A stretch of 64,000 nucleotides of DNA from Variovorax sp. MHTC-1 (GCF_003984645.1 NZ_RWKI01000010.1:62001-126000), one strand, 5' to 3'. Positions 30,521 through 39,110 are shown, numbered from the stretch's first letter. Translations and numbers: made by a program. Notes: generated by a model not told the origin, from the sequence alone.

Positions 30521-30868
30521 TCAGATGGGTGAGGCCCAACCCTTCTGCTGTTCACGCCGTTCCCATTCTCTGTATAGCCGACCGATGGCTTCGGCGAAGG
30601 CCATGAGCTCATCTGAGATCGGCGCTCCCGGCGCCAGTACCCCAGCATCCTCTGCGAGCCCTTGATAAGTCTCACGCGAATTTCGGGGGCGGTTGACCGT
30701 TGAGTGCTTAACAGCCAAGTGGCTGAAGGTCCATCGCAGTAAGGCAATCGCATCCTCACGCCTCCTTCGGCGTATCCTCTTTCGCAAAGCGCTTCGGGAA
30801 CAGGATCTCAATGACGTCTCGCAGGAGCCGCACGCCCTTGCCTTTCTCTCCTGCCGCGTAGCACTCAT
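30521..30868 (-). CDS. Hypothetical protein, start uncertain
   Basis: Not recognised. The C-terminal 55 residues look like true coding sequence (ETYQGLAEDAGVLAPGAP, DELMAFAEAIGRLYREWERR). The first part overlaps the 108-residue gene by 112 bases and is Arg-rich and implausible, so the true start is probably further in. Alternatively the ORF is the frameshifted continuation of that gene: a strong GGAGG site precedes an ATG in a third frame at 30756. Predicted soluble and helical. Confidence 0.3.
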   Translation of the reverse strand: MSATRQERKARACGSCETSLRSCSRSALRKRIRRRRREDAIALLRWTFSHLAVKHSTVNRPRNSRETYQGLAEDAGVLAPGAPISDELMAFAEAIGRLYREWERREQQKGWASPI

Positions 30869-31082
30869 GAGCTGCCCCCAGCAGGGCGTCGACGATCTCT
30901 ATGCGCTCGGCACCATATTCGGCTTCAAAGTGCCGAACCGCTCCCCGAAGGTCTCGGAACGCATGCGCCAAGTCCAGTGGGGCATTGCTGGTGAACGGCC
31001 CCGACTTCGGAAAATTGTCGGGTGCGCTCATCAGCACCAGTTGGAGGTAGGCCCTCAGAGCTGACAACCTCTCGATGGTCAT
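30756..31082 (-). CDS. Hypothetical protein, 108 residues
   Basis: Not recognised. A strong AGGAGG site lies 8 bases before the ATG at 31082, which supports expression. The protein is predicted soluble and mainly helical (LSALRAYLQLVLMSAPDNF, LDLAHAFRDLRGAVRHFEAE, GVRLLRDVIEILFP), with no signal peptide. It is one of several consecutive small minus-strand ORFs between 32.3 and 30.5 kb that may form one operon. Confidence 0.5.
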   Translation of the reverse strand: MTIERLSALRAYLQLVLMSAPDNFPKSGPFTSNAPLDLAHAFRDLRGAVRHFEAEYGAERIEIVDALLGAAHECYAAGEKGKGVRLLRDVIEILFPKRFAKEDTPKEA

Positions 31083-31187
31083 TGTTGGCTCCTCCTGCCG
31101 AACACCCGCCCATGCGTTGCGTCAGATCGCTCGTGGATGCTGATTCCGTTGTCAACGAGCGGCATGGACTTGGATTGCATCTTGAAC

Positions 31188-31565
31188 TCAGTCCGTGCCG
31201 GACAGGATGAGTGCAGCGCGGTAGGCTCCACGGCCCGCCACCTTGACCTCGTTCACCAACTTCTTGCGATGGCCGATCTGCTCCTGCGGGCGAGCGGCGG
31301 GTCCGTGAAGGAGCGAGCGGCTGACCTCGAGCAGTTGACTTGATGAGGTCAGACAGCACTCGATCGCTACCCATTCTGGGCGCGCCCGATGGGCTCTCGC
31401 CTCGAGGCGCAACGCTTCGTCCTGGGCGGCAGGCGTCAATGCACCCAGATCGGTCGGGCTGAAAAACGGAACACCTCCACGCCCGCCGACGACATGCTCC
31501 CTTGCCCTCTCGACGGCTGCGATTGCAGCCCGAATCAAATCTCCTGCAGTATCGGTTTCGTCCAT
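31188..31565 (-). CDS. Small hypothetical protein with a diverged paralogue at 32884-33312
   Basis: A 125-residue protein from the ATG at 31565 (MDETDTAGDLIRAAIAAVE); a TTG 72 bases upstream is a weaker choice. By eye it aligns along its whole length with the product of 32884-33312: VPFFSPTDL vs VPFTAPTDL, IECCLTSSSQLL vs IHFCLTSSMAML, and EVKVAGRGAYRAALILS vs DAKIAGRTAYRAALVLS. Predicted cytoplasmic and helical. The family has no function I can name. Similar size, conserved C-LTSS core and conserved AYRAAL end suggest a compact domain. Confidence 0.55.
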   Translation of the reverse strand: MDETDTAGDLIRAAIAAVERAREHVVGGRGGVPFFSPTDLGALTPAAQDEALRLEARAHRARPEWVAIECCLTSSSQLLEVSRSLLHGPAARPQEQIGHRKKLVNEVKVAGRGAYRAALILSGTD

Positions 31566-31732
31566 CTTCTTAGCCGTTTCAATGTTGGCCCAGAAAGGTT
31601 GATCGCATCCGGGATGCTTCCTTATATCGGAGAGCAAGGAATCAAAGTAGACGCTGCCAAATTCTGTGAAATCGTCCTACGTAAAAGGTTCGCCTCTTTG
31701 CGGACTGAAGGCCAATTTAGAAACTTAGGACG

Positions 31733-31957
31733 TCATCCCACGAACGACGCGTGAGCGCGGAATTGCGCCAAAGTCTTGGACTGGAGAACCGCCGATGACA
31801 TAGCGACAGCCGCCGGCATCGAGGAACCGCCGAGTTTCAGCGGGCCGTGAAGCACCTCTACCAGCGCCGGCGTGCTGTCGAGCTGCCGAGCTGAAGCATG
31901 GTTCGTCAACCCATCAGGACTGTAGGAACGCGCGCCGCGGCTCTGTATTTCGCTCAT
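31733..31957 (-). CDS. Small ORF, 74 residues, doubtful
   Basis: Not recognised. The ATG at 31957 overlaps the stop of a 28-residue ORF (32040 to 31954) as ATGA, hinting at coupling. The composition (TPALVEVLHGPLKLGGSS, AVAMSSAVLQSKTLAQF) is plausible but has no family mark. Confidence 0.25.
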   Translation of the reverse strand: MSEIQSRGARSYSPDGLTNHASARQLDSTPALVEVLHGPLKLGGSSMPAAVAMSSAVLQSKTLAQFRAHASFVG

Positions 31958-32040
31958 CCGTGCGCCAACAGCATCTTCATGAACGTAATGCCATTGCGTT
32001 GGCCCTTTTCCTCGTCGCAGTTGTTGAAGATCAGGGCCAT
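31954..32040 (-). CDS. Very small ORF, 28 residues, doubtful
   Basis: Starts 10 bases after the stop of the 91-residue ORF and reads MALIFNNCDEEKGQRNGITF to the end AHG. No clear ribosome binding site. It is listed because it links two ORFs through an ATGA overlap. It may equally be a decayed fragment. Confidence 0.2.
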   Translation of the reverse strand: MALIFNNCDEEKGQRNGITFMKMLLAHG

Positions 32041-32050
32041 GGTTGCACAC

Positions 32051-32326
32051 TTAGTCGGGAATGCTCTGAAGCTCGGCAAGGGTCGCGCGAAGCTTGCCGA
32101 GCGCAAGCACCGCCGCTGCGAACTCACCTGCCTCGACGCCTTGCTGGCTTAAGGACTCCAAGATAAACCGCTCGAAAGCATTTCCCAATTCGCCTTCAAG
32201 CAACTCATGATCTTCCAGAACGGCATTGCCGAGCAGCAGTAGCTCGGCCAGGGCTCGCGCTGGCCGGCGGTGTGATCGCTTGAAGTCAGCTCTCAGAGCC
32301 GTGATCTCATCGCTCGTGACGGTCAT
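32051..32326 (-). CDS. Hypothetical protein, 91 residues
   Basis: Not recognised. The sequence looks like real coding DNA: MTVTSDEITALRADFKRSHR, then a Leu/Glu-rich helical middle (ALAELLLLGNAVLEDHELLE) and AAVLALGKLRATLAELQSI at the end. It is soluble, with no cysteine. No convincing Shine-Dalgarno site is seen. It would be the first gene of the small-ORF run that reads left to 30.5 kb. Confidence 0.45.
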   Translation of the reverse strand: MTVTSDEITALRADFKRSHRRPARALAELLLLGNAVLEDHELLEGELGNAFERFILESLSQQGVEAGEFAAAVLALGKLRATLAELQSIPD

Positions 32327-32883
32327 GGTCGGCAGGACTCACTCTGGTGCTCAGGAAACTCATTCTGCAGGCTTCTCTACTGAGCGCAACCCGCGGCTTG
32401 AGCCACTCGATGGGCCGCCTCAGCTGGAGTCGATTGATCTGAGGACTTTGGACTTCATGCCAGCATGCGGCCCTCCGAGCATGCGCGCTGATCATGGCCA
32501 ACTTCGCCAGAAACACACGTTTTCAATGTAGGACCGAAACCCCAAATACAGGTGTGCCGCCCATCAAAGCCGTACGATAAGGCCTACGTTCGAACGGGAA
32601 CGTGGAGCGAGTTGAAGCGTGAGCAAGCGCAGTGAAATGCTGAAAATGGTGCCCCACGATTTGGATGCAGGAACGGTGGCGCGGGCGCTCCCGAGTCGAT
32701 GGTCGAAGCTCTCCTGAGAGAAGGCGCTCTTCTTCGCCTTGAATGAAGAAGGCAAGGTCTGGATCGAGAGCGGTCTCATCGAATTGGAGTAGGCACTGAA
32801 GGGGTGCTTCGCAAAATTCTGAGCGGTTGCGGTGGACCCGATCAAGGGCTCACGATTCCTTGACGAACAAGGGTAAGGAACTC
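32327..32883. other. 557-base stretch without an intact gene; broken ORF at 32619-32792
   Basis: One reading stands out on the plus strand. From GTG 32619 a 57-codon frame runs to TAG 32790 and is interrupted by a single TGA at 32715. The part after the TGA (EKALFFALNEEGKVWIESGL) looks like true coding sequence. It may be a nonsense-mutated small gene. Nothing else was recognised. Confidence 0.3.
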
Positions 32884-33312
32884 ATGGCTACATCCTCGAG
32901 CTCGTTGGTGTTGTTGGAAAAGGCGGTGAATGCCATTGAGCAGGCGTCCCACGATATTCTGGACAGCGAGCCCGATGTACCGTTCACTGCACCGACCGAT
33001 CTGCTTTCTCTTAGTCCGAATGAAGAAGAGCGCATCCGCAGCAAGGAGCAGGCAAGCTATCGGACACGGCCCACGCTCTCGGCCATCCATTTCTGCCTGA
33101 CATCGTCCATGGCAATGCTCGCCATCTGTCAGTCACTGATTGAACAACCACCGAACCAGTCGCCGAGCGAACGTGACCGGCGGTGGAGGAAGCTGGCCTC
33201 TGACGCCAAGATAGCAGGTCGCACCGCCTACCGCGCGGCGCTCGTTCTTTCAGATCCTGCTGCGAATGAGGGCCCCGGAGGTCGAGGCGGTGCGCCCCCG
33301 CGCGGTACATAG
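32884..33312 (+). CDS. Small hypothetical protein, paralogue of 31188-31565
   Basis: A 142-residue protein from the ATG at 32884, preceded by AAGGAA. It starts with a Ser-rich stretch (MATSSSSLVLLEKAVNAIE) and shares the PTDL, CLTSS and KIAGRTAYRAALVLS blocks with the minus-strand gene 1.3 kb away. It differs by a Gly/Pro-rich tail (GPGGRGGAPPRG). The two copies face in opposite directions and are clearly diverged, so the duplication is old or they arrived separately. Predicted cytoplasmic. Function unknown. Confidence 0.55.
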   Translation: MATSSSSLVLLEKAVNAIEQASHDILDSEPDVPFTAPTDLLSLSPNEEERIRSKEQASYRTRPTLSAIHFCLTSSMAMLAICQSLIEQPPNQSPSERDRRWRKLASDAKIAGRTAYRAALVLSDPAANEGPGGRGGAPPRGT

Positions 33313-33323
33313 GCTATGCCGAC

Positions 33324-33608
33324 GTGAAGAGGATTTTTTTCACAATGCTCCTGCTGCCCTTGCTCTGCGCGGCGGAGTCGAGCGTGAGAGCCGGTCGTGC
33401 AACAGGCCATCTCAGCTTTCAGGTGAATGTGCCGCCGGCGTTCAGGGTCCTTCAAGCGATGCCCATCGCGGGCGGTTACGAATACCGGGTATGGACGAAC
33501 ATGAGATCCATTGTGATCAACGGCAAAGAATATCGATTCAGCCGAGTCGGGGAGACGTCCCTATTCGTCCCCACCTCGAATGACACGCTCGTTGTTCATG
33601 GCTTATAG
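33324..33608 (+). CDS. Small predicted exported protein, 94 residues
   Basis: Starts at GTG 33324, 11 bases after the preceding stop. A signal peptide is clear (MKRIFFTMLLLPLLCAAES). The mature part is rich in beta-prone residues (HLSFQVNVPPAFRVL, GGYEYRVWTNMRSIVING, EYRFSRVGETSLFVP) and would be a small periplasmic or secreted beta protein. I do not recognise the family. Its position after the paired small protein suggests a shared transcript. Confidence 0.5.
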   Translation: MKRIFFTMLLLPLLCAAESSVRAGRATGHLSFQVNVPPAFRVLQAMPIAGGYEYRVWTNMRSIVINGKEYRFSRVGETSLFVPTSNDTLVVHGL

Positions 33609-33818
33609 CGGCAGCCCGACGGATGCCAGTCCTGCACGGTGTCAAGATCGAGTCCACAGGAAGATTGAGGCACGCGGGCCTAGGCAGGCCAGCAGTGCTG
33701 CCGGCGGCATGCCCGACATCTCGTTCTTTCGCCTGCGCAGCACGAGGACTTGACCGCCCAGCGTCGCCTTGGCCGGATTGCGCCTGTGAGGTACGTGGTG
33801 GAGTAGGACCGGCGCTTC

Positions 33819-34001
33819 TTATGAAGCGCGATGAGCGAGCAATCCCTCGTATGACTTCAGCGCGAGCGCTATCGCTTCATCAGGTTGGTAGCCACGTTCA
33901 TCCACTGCGTCGTGATAAACGCGGTAGAGGGGGTCGCCTGGTCCATCCTTTGAATTGATGTAGTAGTCGCCGCTCCCGGTCAGACGTGCTGCGACTGGCA
34001 C
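33819..34001 (-). CDS. Small ORF, probably the 3' end of a decayed gene
   Basis: The 60-residue reading from GTG 34001 (VPVAARLTGSGDYYINSKDG, YRVYHDAVDERGYQPDEAI) looks like real protein. The same frame stays open upstream without a start until a TGA near 34072 (GPGIGVAEDGY just before). So the start given is only the first possible one, and the gene may have lost its N-terminus. No family recognised. Confidence 0.3.
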   Translation of the reverse strand: MPVAARLTGSGDYYINSKDGPGDPLYRVYHDAVDERGYQPDEAIALALKSYEGLLAHRAS

Positions 34002-34323
34002 ATAGCCGTCCTCCGCGACGCCAATGCCAGGCCCAGCTGCTGCTGCAGCGCCTTTGGAGCCTCGTTCGCGTCAGCACCATGATTATCGGCATCATGGTGC
34101 CGGCGCCGAGAAGACATCGGGAGCGTTTCTTTGCAAGTGCGCGGGCAGCATGACCCAACGATCGCGACAGGTGGCATAGATCGAATGCCTTGCCAAATCC
34201 ACCGAATGAGGGACGCGCGCGAACCGCAAATGCCTAGACTGAAGCAAGCAGGCCGGCGCCCTTTCGGCGTTCCTCCGGAGGCGATAGTGTCCGGCCTCTC
34301 ACCCTCAATGAGGGAGGCTTCCC
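34002..34323. other. 322-base gap before the oxidase fusion gene
   Basis: Apart from the open but startless frame on the minus strand, nothing is recognised. The last 20 bases hold the GGGAGG ribosome binding site of the next gene. No clear sigma-70 promoter was found. Confidence 0.4.
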
Positions 34324-37300
34324 ATGCGCTACATGATCAGAGGACGCGTGATCGATCAATTCACCGGCGATGGGATCGGCGGGGTTCGGGTCGAAGCTTG
34401 GGACAAGGATTTCCTGCTCGACGACTATCTGGGTTCGGCCACGACGATCAGTGACGGAGCCTTCTCGATCCCCTTCGACGACAGCGCGTTCCGCGACGTG
34501 TTCTTCGACAACTGGCCAGATCTCTACTTCAAGGTCTTTTGCTACAACGAGTTGCTCGCGTCCACCGAAGGCTCGGTACTTTGGAACGTACGCAACCCGC
34601 AGACGGGCGTGGAGATCAATGCATCCCTGCCCAGTCCGCCGGTGTGCGACGAACGGCACATCTATCTCAAGATCGAGCGGATCGAGAACTACTGCCCCGT
34701 CAAGCCACAAGACAAAGTGGTGCCGCCAGTGCAGTACGGGCGCGACTGCATGCGCAATCACGGCCATGAGAATGCCCTGATCCCGCAGGCCGAGATCGAT
34801 GCCAGAACGTTGACGGCCGTGGTGTATCGCGAGTATCTCGATTCGGGCTACCTGGTTCCGAAGCCCGACAAGCTCATTGCGGCGGACATCAACGAACCGG
34901 CCTATTCGCACCGCGTCCCGGGCACAGTGATCTACACGCGCCCGTGCCAGCTGCTGAAGATTCATGTGTGGAACACCGATGACGTCTCGCATTCGTTGCA
35001 CGTGCACGGCTTGCGCTACGGCATCGACTCGGATGGTTCATGGCCCTTCGGCACAGAGGCCGCCCACCATGGAGGGCGCTCCGACGCGATCTGTCCGGGC
35101 CAGACTTGGACTTACACCTTCGAAGTCCCCGACGATGCACTTGGGGCCTGGCCCTTCCACGATCACACGCACCCCATGGACACGAAAATCGACCAGGGGC
35201 TGTTCGGGGGCATCGTAGTGCTTGGGCCTTGCGACCGCCCGCCGCGCCGCTTCCGCTTCCCTTGGCACCTGCTGCGACCGATCTATCTCGACATCGAACG
35301 GCTCGAGCGGCTCCCGGTGTTGGTCGACCAGCGCGTGCCGGAGAAGCTCGATTTCGACGAAGAGACCATCATCAAAGTCGCACCGCACATTCACCTACGG
35401 CGGCTCAAGGGAGAGACGCGTCAACTGTTGGAGCAGCATCTCGAGTTCTTGGAGGAGTTCACATTGAAGGAACTCGCGCTGCCGCGGCCCGTGATCAACA
35501 CCGATCACGTGCCGGTGTTCTTCCACGTCATGGCCAACCCCGAGGGCAAACCGGTGTTCGACACCGATGACATCGAAGAACTCGGTGGCGAAGCCGACAT
35601 CGTCTTCGACACGGCAGGCGACTACGAGTACTTCTGTCGCCACCACCCGGAGATGACCGGCGTGGTCCACGTGGTTCCCGGCGGGCCCGACCCGGTAACC
35701 GTCACCATCACAGGCGGCCCGCCCATGGCCTTCAGCCCTGCGGAGATCACGGTAGGGGTGGGTGGAACCGTCAAGTGGATCAACGACAGCGATTTTCACC
35801 ATACCGCCACGTCCAAGGAGGGCGCGGCGATAGCCACGCATTGCATCAATGGGCGCGGCTTCGTCGGCAACTCACCGACCATCGTGGGCCGCAGCGGCCA
35901 GCGCATCCGCTGGTATGTGTTCAACCTCGACACAAGCCTGAACTGGCACAACTTTCATCCGCACGCGATGCGCTGGCGGTTTGGGGGCCAGAACATGGAC
36001 ATCCGCAGCATTGGGCCCGCCGAGTCGTTCATTGTCGAATCCGAGATCCCTCCGGTGCTCTTACTCAACGCCGATGAGGAGAAGGCGCAGGATCCGGCAC
36101 ACCGCCCGCCCGGGGCGACGCTGCGCAGATTGAAAGGCGACTTCGTCTTTCACTGCCATGTGCACCATCACATGATGAACGGTATGGTGGGCCTGGTGCG
36201 CGCGCGACAGAGCATATGGTTGACCGATGACATGGCGCACGAGATCAGCCATCGCACCGGGCTGCCTCTGGACGATGGCACGAACTCGTGTCCGGACGTC
36301 GATCCGCACCCGTGCCATGGGCATGGCACGGGGCGCTGGGAAGAAGTGACCGGTACGCCGGAAGTCGCGTTCATGCATTCGGTGCTGCTGCCGAACACCC
36401 AGCGGGTGCTCTACTGGGGCTACACCCGAGCCGATCAATCGCGAGTTTGGGACTACTCGACACCGGCTGGAAGCTACATGCTGCCTGCCAATCAGCCCGC
36501 AGACGACCCGGGGCTGGACGTAAACACCTCGAATATGTGGTCGGCAGAGCACACCGTGCTCGACACGCCGGCCGGCACTGTGCTGATCCATGGGGGTTTC
36601 TCGCCGAACAAGTCGTTCATCTTCGAACCGGCCACACTCGCCTGGACTCGCGTGGAGGACACTGCCCACGACCGCTTTTACTCGACCACGCTGACGCTGA
36701 CAGACGGCAAAGCGGCAACGCTCTATGGGTCGGCGTCAAAATCAATCGAGCTGTACACGCAGGGAGCAGGATGGGCGGCGCCAATTGCCATGCCGGCAGG
36801 CATGAACCACCATCAGTACTACCCCTGGACCTACGTCTTGCCGGACGGCCGCCTGTTCATTGCCGGGCCGCACGATCCAACGCATCGCTTCGACCTGGGT
36901 GCGCCAGCTGCTGCCGAGTCCTATGCAACCATCCACGGGAATCGCAGCACCGGTGGCGAAAAAGGCACCTCGGTCTTGCTCATGATGCGGCCTCCTGACT
37001 ACAAGCCCGTCGTCTACATCATTGGCGGAAACCCTCCAGCAGCCCAGGAGACGGCGGAAATGATCGATCTGGCTGCTGCGGTGCCCGCATGGACTGCGCT
37101 GCCCGATCTGAGCATTCCGCGAGCAGAGCAGCTCACCGCCACGCTGCTGCCCGACGGGCGCGTGTTCATCGCAGGCGGAGTAAGCGGCGGCGCCGACGGC
37201 GGCGTCTGCGAAATCTTCGATCCTCGCAACCCCGGCGCGGGCTGGGTGATCGGGCCGCCGATGAAGTACATCCGGACGTATCACTCCTCATTCATCCTTC

Positions 37301-37692
37301 TCGCCGACGGCAGCATCCTCGGAGGTGGCGATCCGCAAGCCGGCGGTGCACCGACGCCGCACGAGCGCTTCTTCCCGGACTACTTCGACATGCTTCGCCC
37401 GGTGATCTCAGCCGCGCCTGCGACCCTCAACTATGGCATCACGTTCAACATCGATACGCCCAACGCTGCCGACGTAACCGAGGTTGTTCTGCTGCGCTCC
37501 GGTACGGTGACGCACGGCTTCAACATGTCACAGCGCGGCCTCGAGTGCGTCGTGAGCGGCATGGGCGCTGGGGTGATCAACGTGGACATGCCACCGAACG
37601 CCAACCTAGCTCCACCGGGTTGGTATCTGCTGTTCATTCTCAACGCCAGTCGCGTTCCATCGATGGGTCGCTGGGTGCGGGTAACCGCGTGA
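34324..37692 (+). CDS. Multicopper oxidase fused to a galactose-oxidase-like beta-propeller
   Basis: A 1122-residue fusion. Residues 1-105 resemble a carboxypeptidase-regulatory-like beta domain (DQFTGDGIGGVRVEAWD). About 150-630 hold a multicopper oxidase with all four copper motifs: H226-V-H228, H279-D-H281, H542-x2-H545-x-H547, and H610-C-H with H616 and axial Met621. A small cupredoxin segment with C438, H441 and M444 lies between. About 680-1020 form a kelch-type propeller and 1020-1122 a DUF1929 end, with candidate copper ligands Y786, Y986, H987 and H1064. The cysteine that pairs with Y786 in galactose oxidase appears to be Ser740. No signal peptide is visible. GGGAGG lies 6 bases before the ATG. 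Confidence 0.85.
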   Translation: MRYMIRGRVIDQFTGDGIGGVRVEAWDKDFLLDDYLGSATTISDGAFSIPFDDSAFRDVFFDNWPDLYFKVFCYNELLASTEGSVLWNVRNPQTGVEINASLPSPPVCDERHIYLKIERIENYCPVKPQDKVVPPVQYGRDCMRNHGHENALIPQAEIDARTLTAVVYREYLDSGYLVPKPDKLIAADINEPAYSHRVPGTVIYTRPCQLLKIHVWNTDDVSHSLHVHGLRYGIDSDGSWPFGTEAAHHGGRSDAICPGQTWTYTFEVPDDALGAWPFHDHTHPMDTKIDQGLFGGIVVLGPCDRPPRRFRFPWHLLRPIYLDIERLERLPVLVDQRVPEKLDFDEETIIKVAPHIHLRRLKGETRQLLEQHLEFLEEFTLKELALPRPVINTDHVPVFFHVMANPEGKPVFDTDDIEELGGEADIVFDTAGDYEYFCRHHPEMTGVVHVVPGGPDPVTVTITGGPPMAFSPAEITVGVGGTVKWINDSDFHHTATSKEGAAIATHCINGRGFVGNSPTIVGRSGQRIRWYVFNLDTSLNWHNFHPHAMRWRFGGQNMDIRSIGPAESFIVESEIPPVLLLNADEEKAQDPAHRPPGATLRRLKGDFVFHCHVHHHMMNGMVGLVRARQSIWLTDDMAHEISHRTGLPLDDGTNSCPDVDPHPCHGHGTGRWEEVTGTPEVAFMHSVLLPNTQRVLYWGYTRADQSRVWDYSTPAGSYMLPANQPADDPGLDVNTSNMWSAEHTVLDTPAGTVLIHGGFSPNKSFIFEPATLAWTRVEDTAHDRFYSTTLTLTDGKAATLYGSASKSIELYTQGAGWAAPIAMPAGMNHHQYYPWTYVLPDGRLFIAGPHDPTHRFDLGAPAAAESYATIHGNRSTGGEKGTSVLLMMRPPDYKPVVYIIGGNPPAAQETAEMIDLAAAVPAWTALPDLSIPRAEQLTATLLPDGRVFIAGGVSGGADGGVCEIFDPRNPGAGWVIGPPMKYIRTYHSSFILLADGSILGGGDPQAGGAPTPHERFFPDYFDMLRPVISAAPATLNYGITFNIDTPNAADVTEVVLLRSGTVTHGFNMSQRGLECVVSGMGAGVINVDMPPNANLAPPGWYLLFILNASRVPSMGRWVRVTA

Positions 37693-37888
37693 CTCCATTG
37701 AGCTGTCGACCCTGCGCTAGCACTTTGTCTTTGATCTAAGACCAAGTGGTCCCCAGAGTTGACCTGGCCATAGGTGAACCGGCGGTGGCGCGACCCCGCT
37801 GGCGCTGCTCCGCTGGCTCGGGAGACCGCGTCGTTCGATGGCTAGCGCGACGCTGGTTAGAAGCCAGGCCCGCGTTGGATTGGGCCCA

Positions 37889-38746
37889 TCAAGAAAGCAA
37901 TGGTTTGGATCCCTTGAACATTCTTGCGCTATCCACGAAATACAAGCCGGTGAAACTTGGAAATGAGCGTTCGGGATAGCCAGGCAGGTCCATGGAGCGC
38001 TCCTGAACGGCCCATTTGTCCCAGAGCGTGTATCCAAGCGCCTTGATGTCCTGAATGAACCGAGCGCGGTTGTAGACATGCAATGGAGCGAAGGCCCCTT
38101 CACCGATGTTCTGTACGGTGACAAAGTCCTCCCCGTTGTAGAGCGGGAGCTTGTTCAACAGGATGTGCTGTGGCCGACGTACACACTTTTTGAGAAGCTG
38201 GTCTGGCCGTCCATCCTCAAAGTAGTGAATTGCGCCCGCAGAGATCCAGACGTCGTCAGAGGCAGTCCCGACGGACTCATGAAGGTTCTCGCTGAAGCTC
38301 AAGGCCGCAGTGCCGGTTTGCGCCGCCAGGTTCTTGCCTATCAAGACCATTGTCGGCACCTCTACGACCCGCCATCTCAGCGCATCTGGCATATGGAAGT
38401 ACCGCCCGTAGGCGTAGTAGTGAACGCCGACAGAGCCGCCGATATCCAAAACGGTGCTCGCTCCGTCACGCAGGGCGCGGTCGAGCCACCACATGACCGG
38501 ATAGTCGTAAGAGAACACCTTCTTCGTCCGCACGTCCACGTACTCAGCGGCCAAAGCCGGGTGATCGAACTCCGGACTGGGGGGCAGCCAGGCGCGCGCG
38601 GCCTTGAAGCTGTCGAACACACCGAAATGGGAACCGTGTCCATCTCGGGACAGGAACTGCCGGCGCCGCCACTGCAAGTGCGCAGGTCGGACTAAAGGTT
38701 CATCAAGGATTCGACGGACGATTTCGACTGGGCTGAAGGAAGACAT
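37889..38746 (-). CDS. TIGR04325-family putative methyltransferase
   Basis: A 285-residue protein starting at 38746 with AGGAG six bases upstream. It has a SAM-binding-like core (STVLDIGGSVGVHYYAYGR) and the family's C-terminal pattern ILLNKLPLYNGEDFVTVQNI, then LGYTLWDKWAVQE. Members usually lie in polysaccharide or O-antigen clusters and their substrate is unknown. Here it stands alone between the oxidase fusion and the metal genes, in the opposite orientation, so its local role is unclear. Confidence 0.75.
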   Translation of the reverse strand: MSSFSPVEIVRRILDEPLVRPAHLQWRRRQFLSRDGHGSHFGVFDSFKAARAWLPPSPEFDHPALAAEYVDVRTKKVFSYDYPVMWWLDRALRDGASTVLDIGGSVGVHYYAYGRYFHMPDALRWRVVEVPTMVLIGKNLAAQTGTAALSFSENLHESVGTASDDVWISAGAIHYFEDGRPDQLLKKCVRRPQHILLNKLPLYNGEDFVTVQNIGEGAFAPLHVYNRARFIQDIKALGYTLWDKWAVQERSMDLPGYPERSFPSFTGLYFVDSARMFKGSKPLLS

Positions 38747-39110
38747 CTTTGGCTCCTCATTGCTTTCGTTAGTGATTCCGTCTGAGCGGAGCCGAATCGC
38801 TCCCTCAGCCGGAACTTGGGCGCAGCGCTTCGACGACGAAGGGGCTGCGACTTGGGACATGCTGGTCCCAAAGTTTCCTGGCGTTCCGCTTCCACTGGAC
38901 TGAGCAGCCCGCTGGAGCGCTTGCGCGTCCGCCGCGCCAAAGCGCACCCGAAGGCGGCCTGCATGAGCAGTCCGCAAGACAAGGAATGAACTCAAGAAGC
39001 TCCCCCTTGCGAGGGCACGCCATGGGCTAGCCAAGGCGCGGGTCGTCCGACCCAAGCGTTCGCCAAACTGAGAACGGGCTACCTGCGCGAGCGGGCGAGC
39101 CGCAGCGTTA
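38747..39110. other. 364-base gap with no recognised gene
   Basis: No convincing coding sequence on either strand. A small inverted repeat (TTGGGAC, 6-base loop, GTCCCAA) lies at 38853-38872. It is not followed by a T-run. Confidence 0.4.

Noticed and set aside
32715..32717. In-frame TGA as a possible selenocysteine codon
   Set aside because: No SECIS-like hairpin was recognised just downstream and the protein has no redox family match. A nonsense mutation is simpler.
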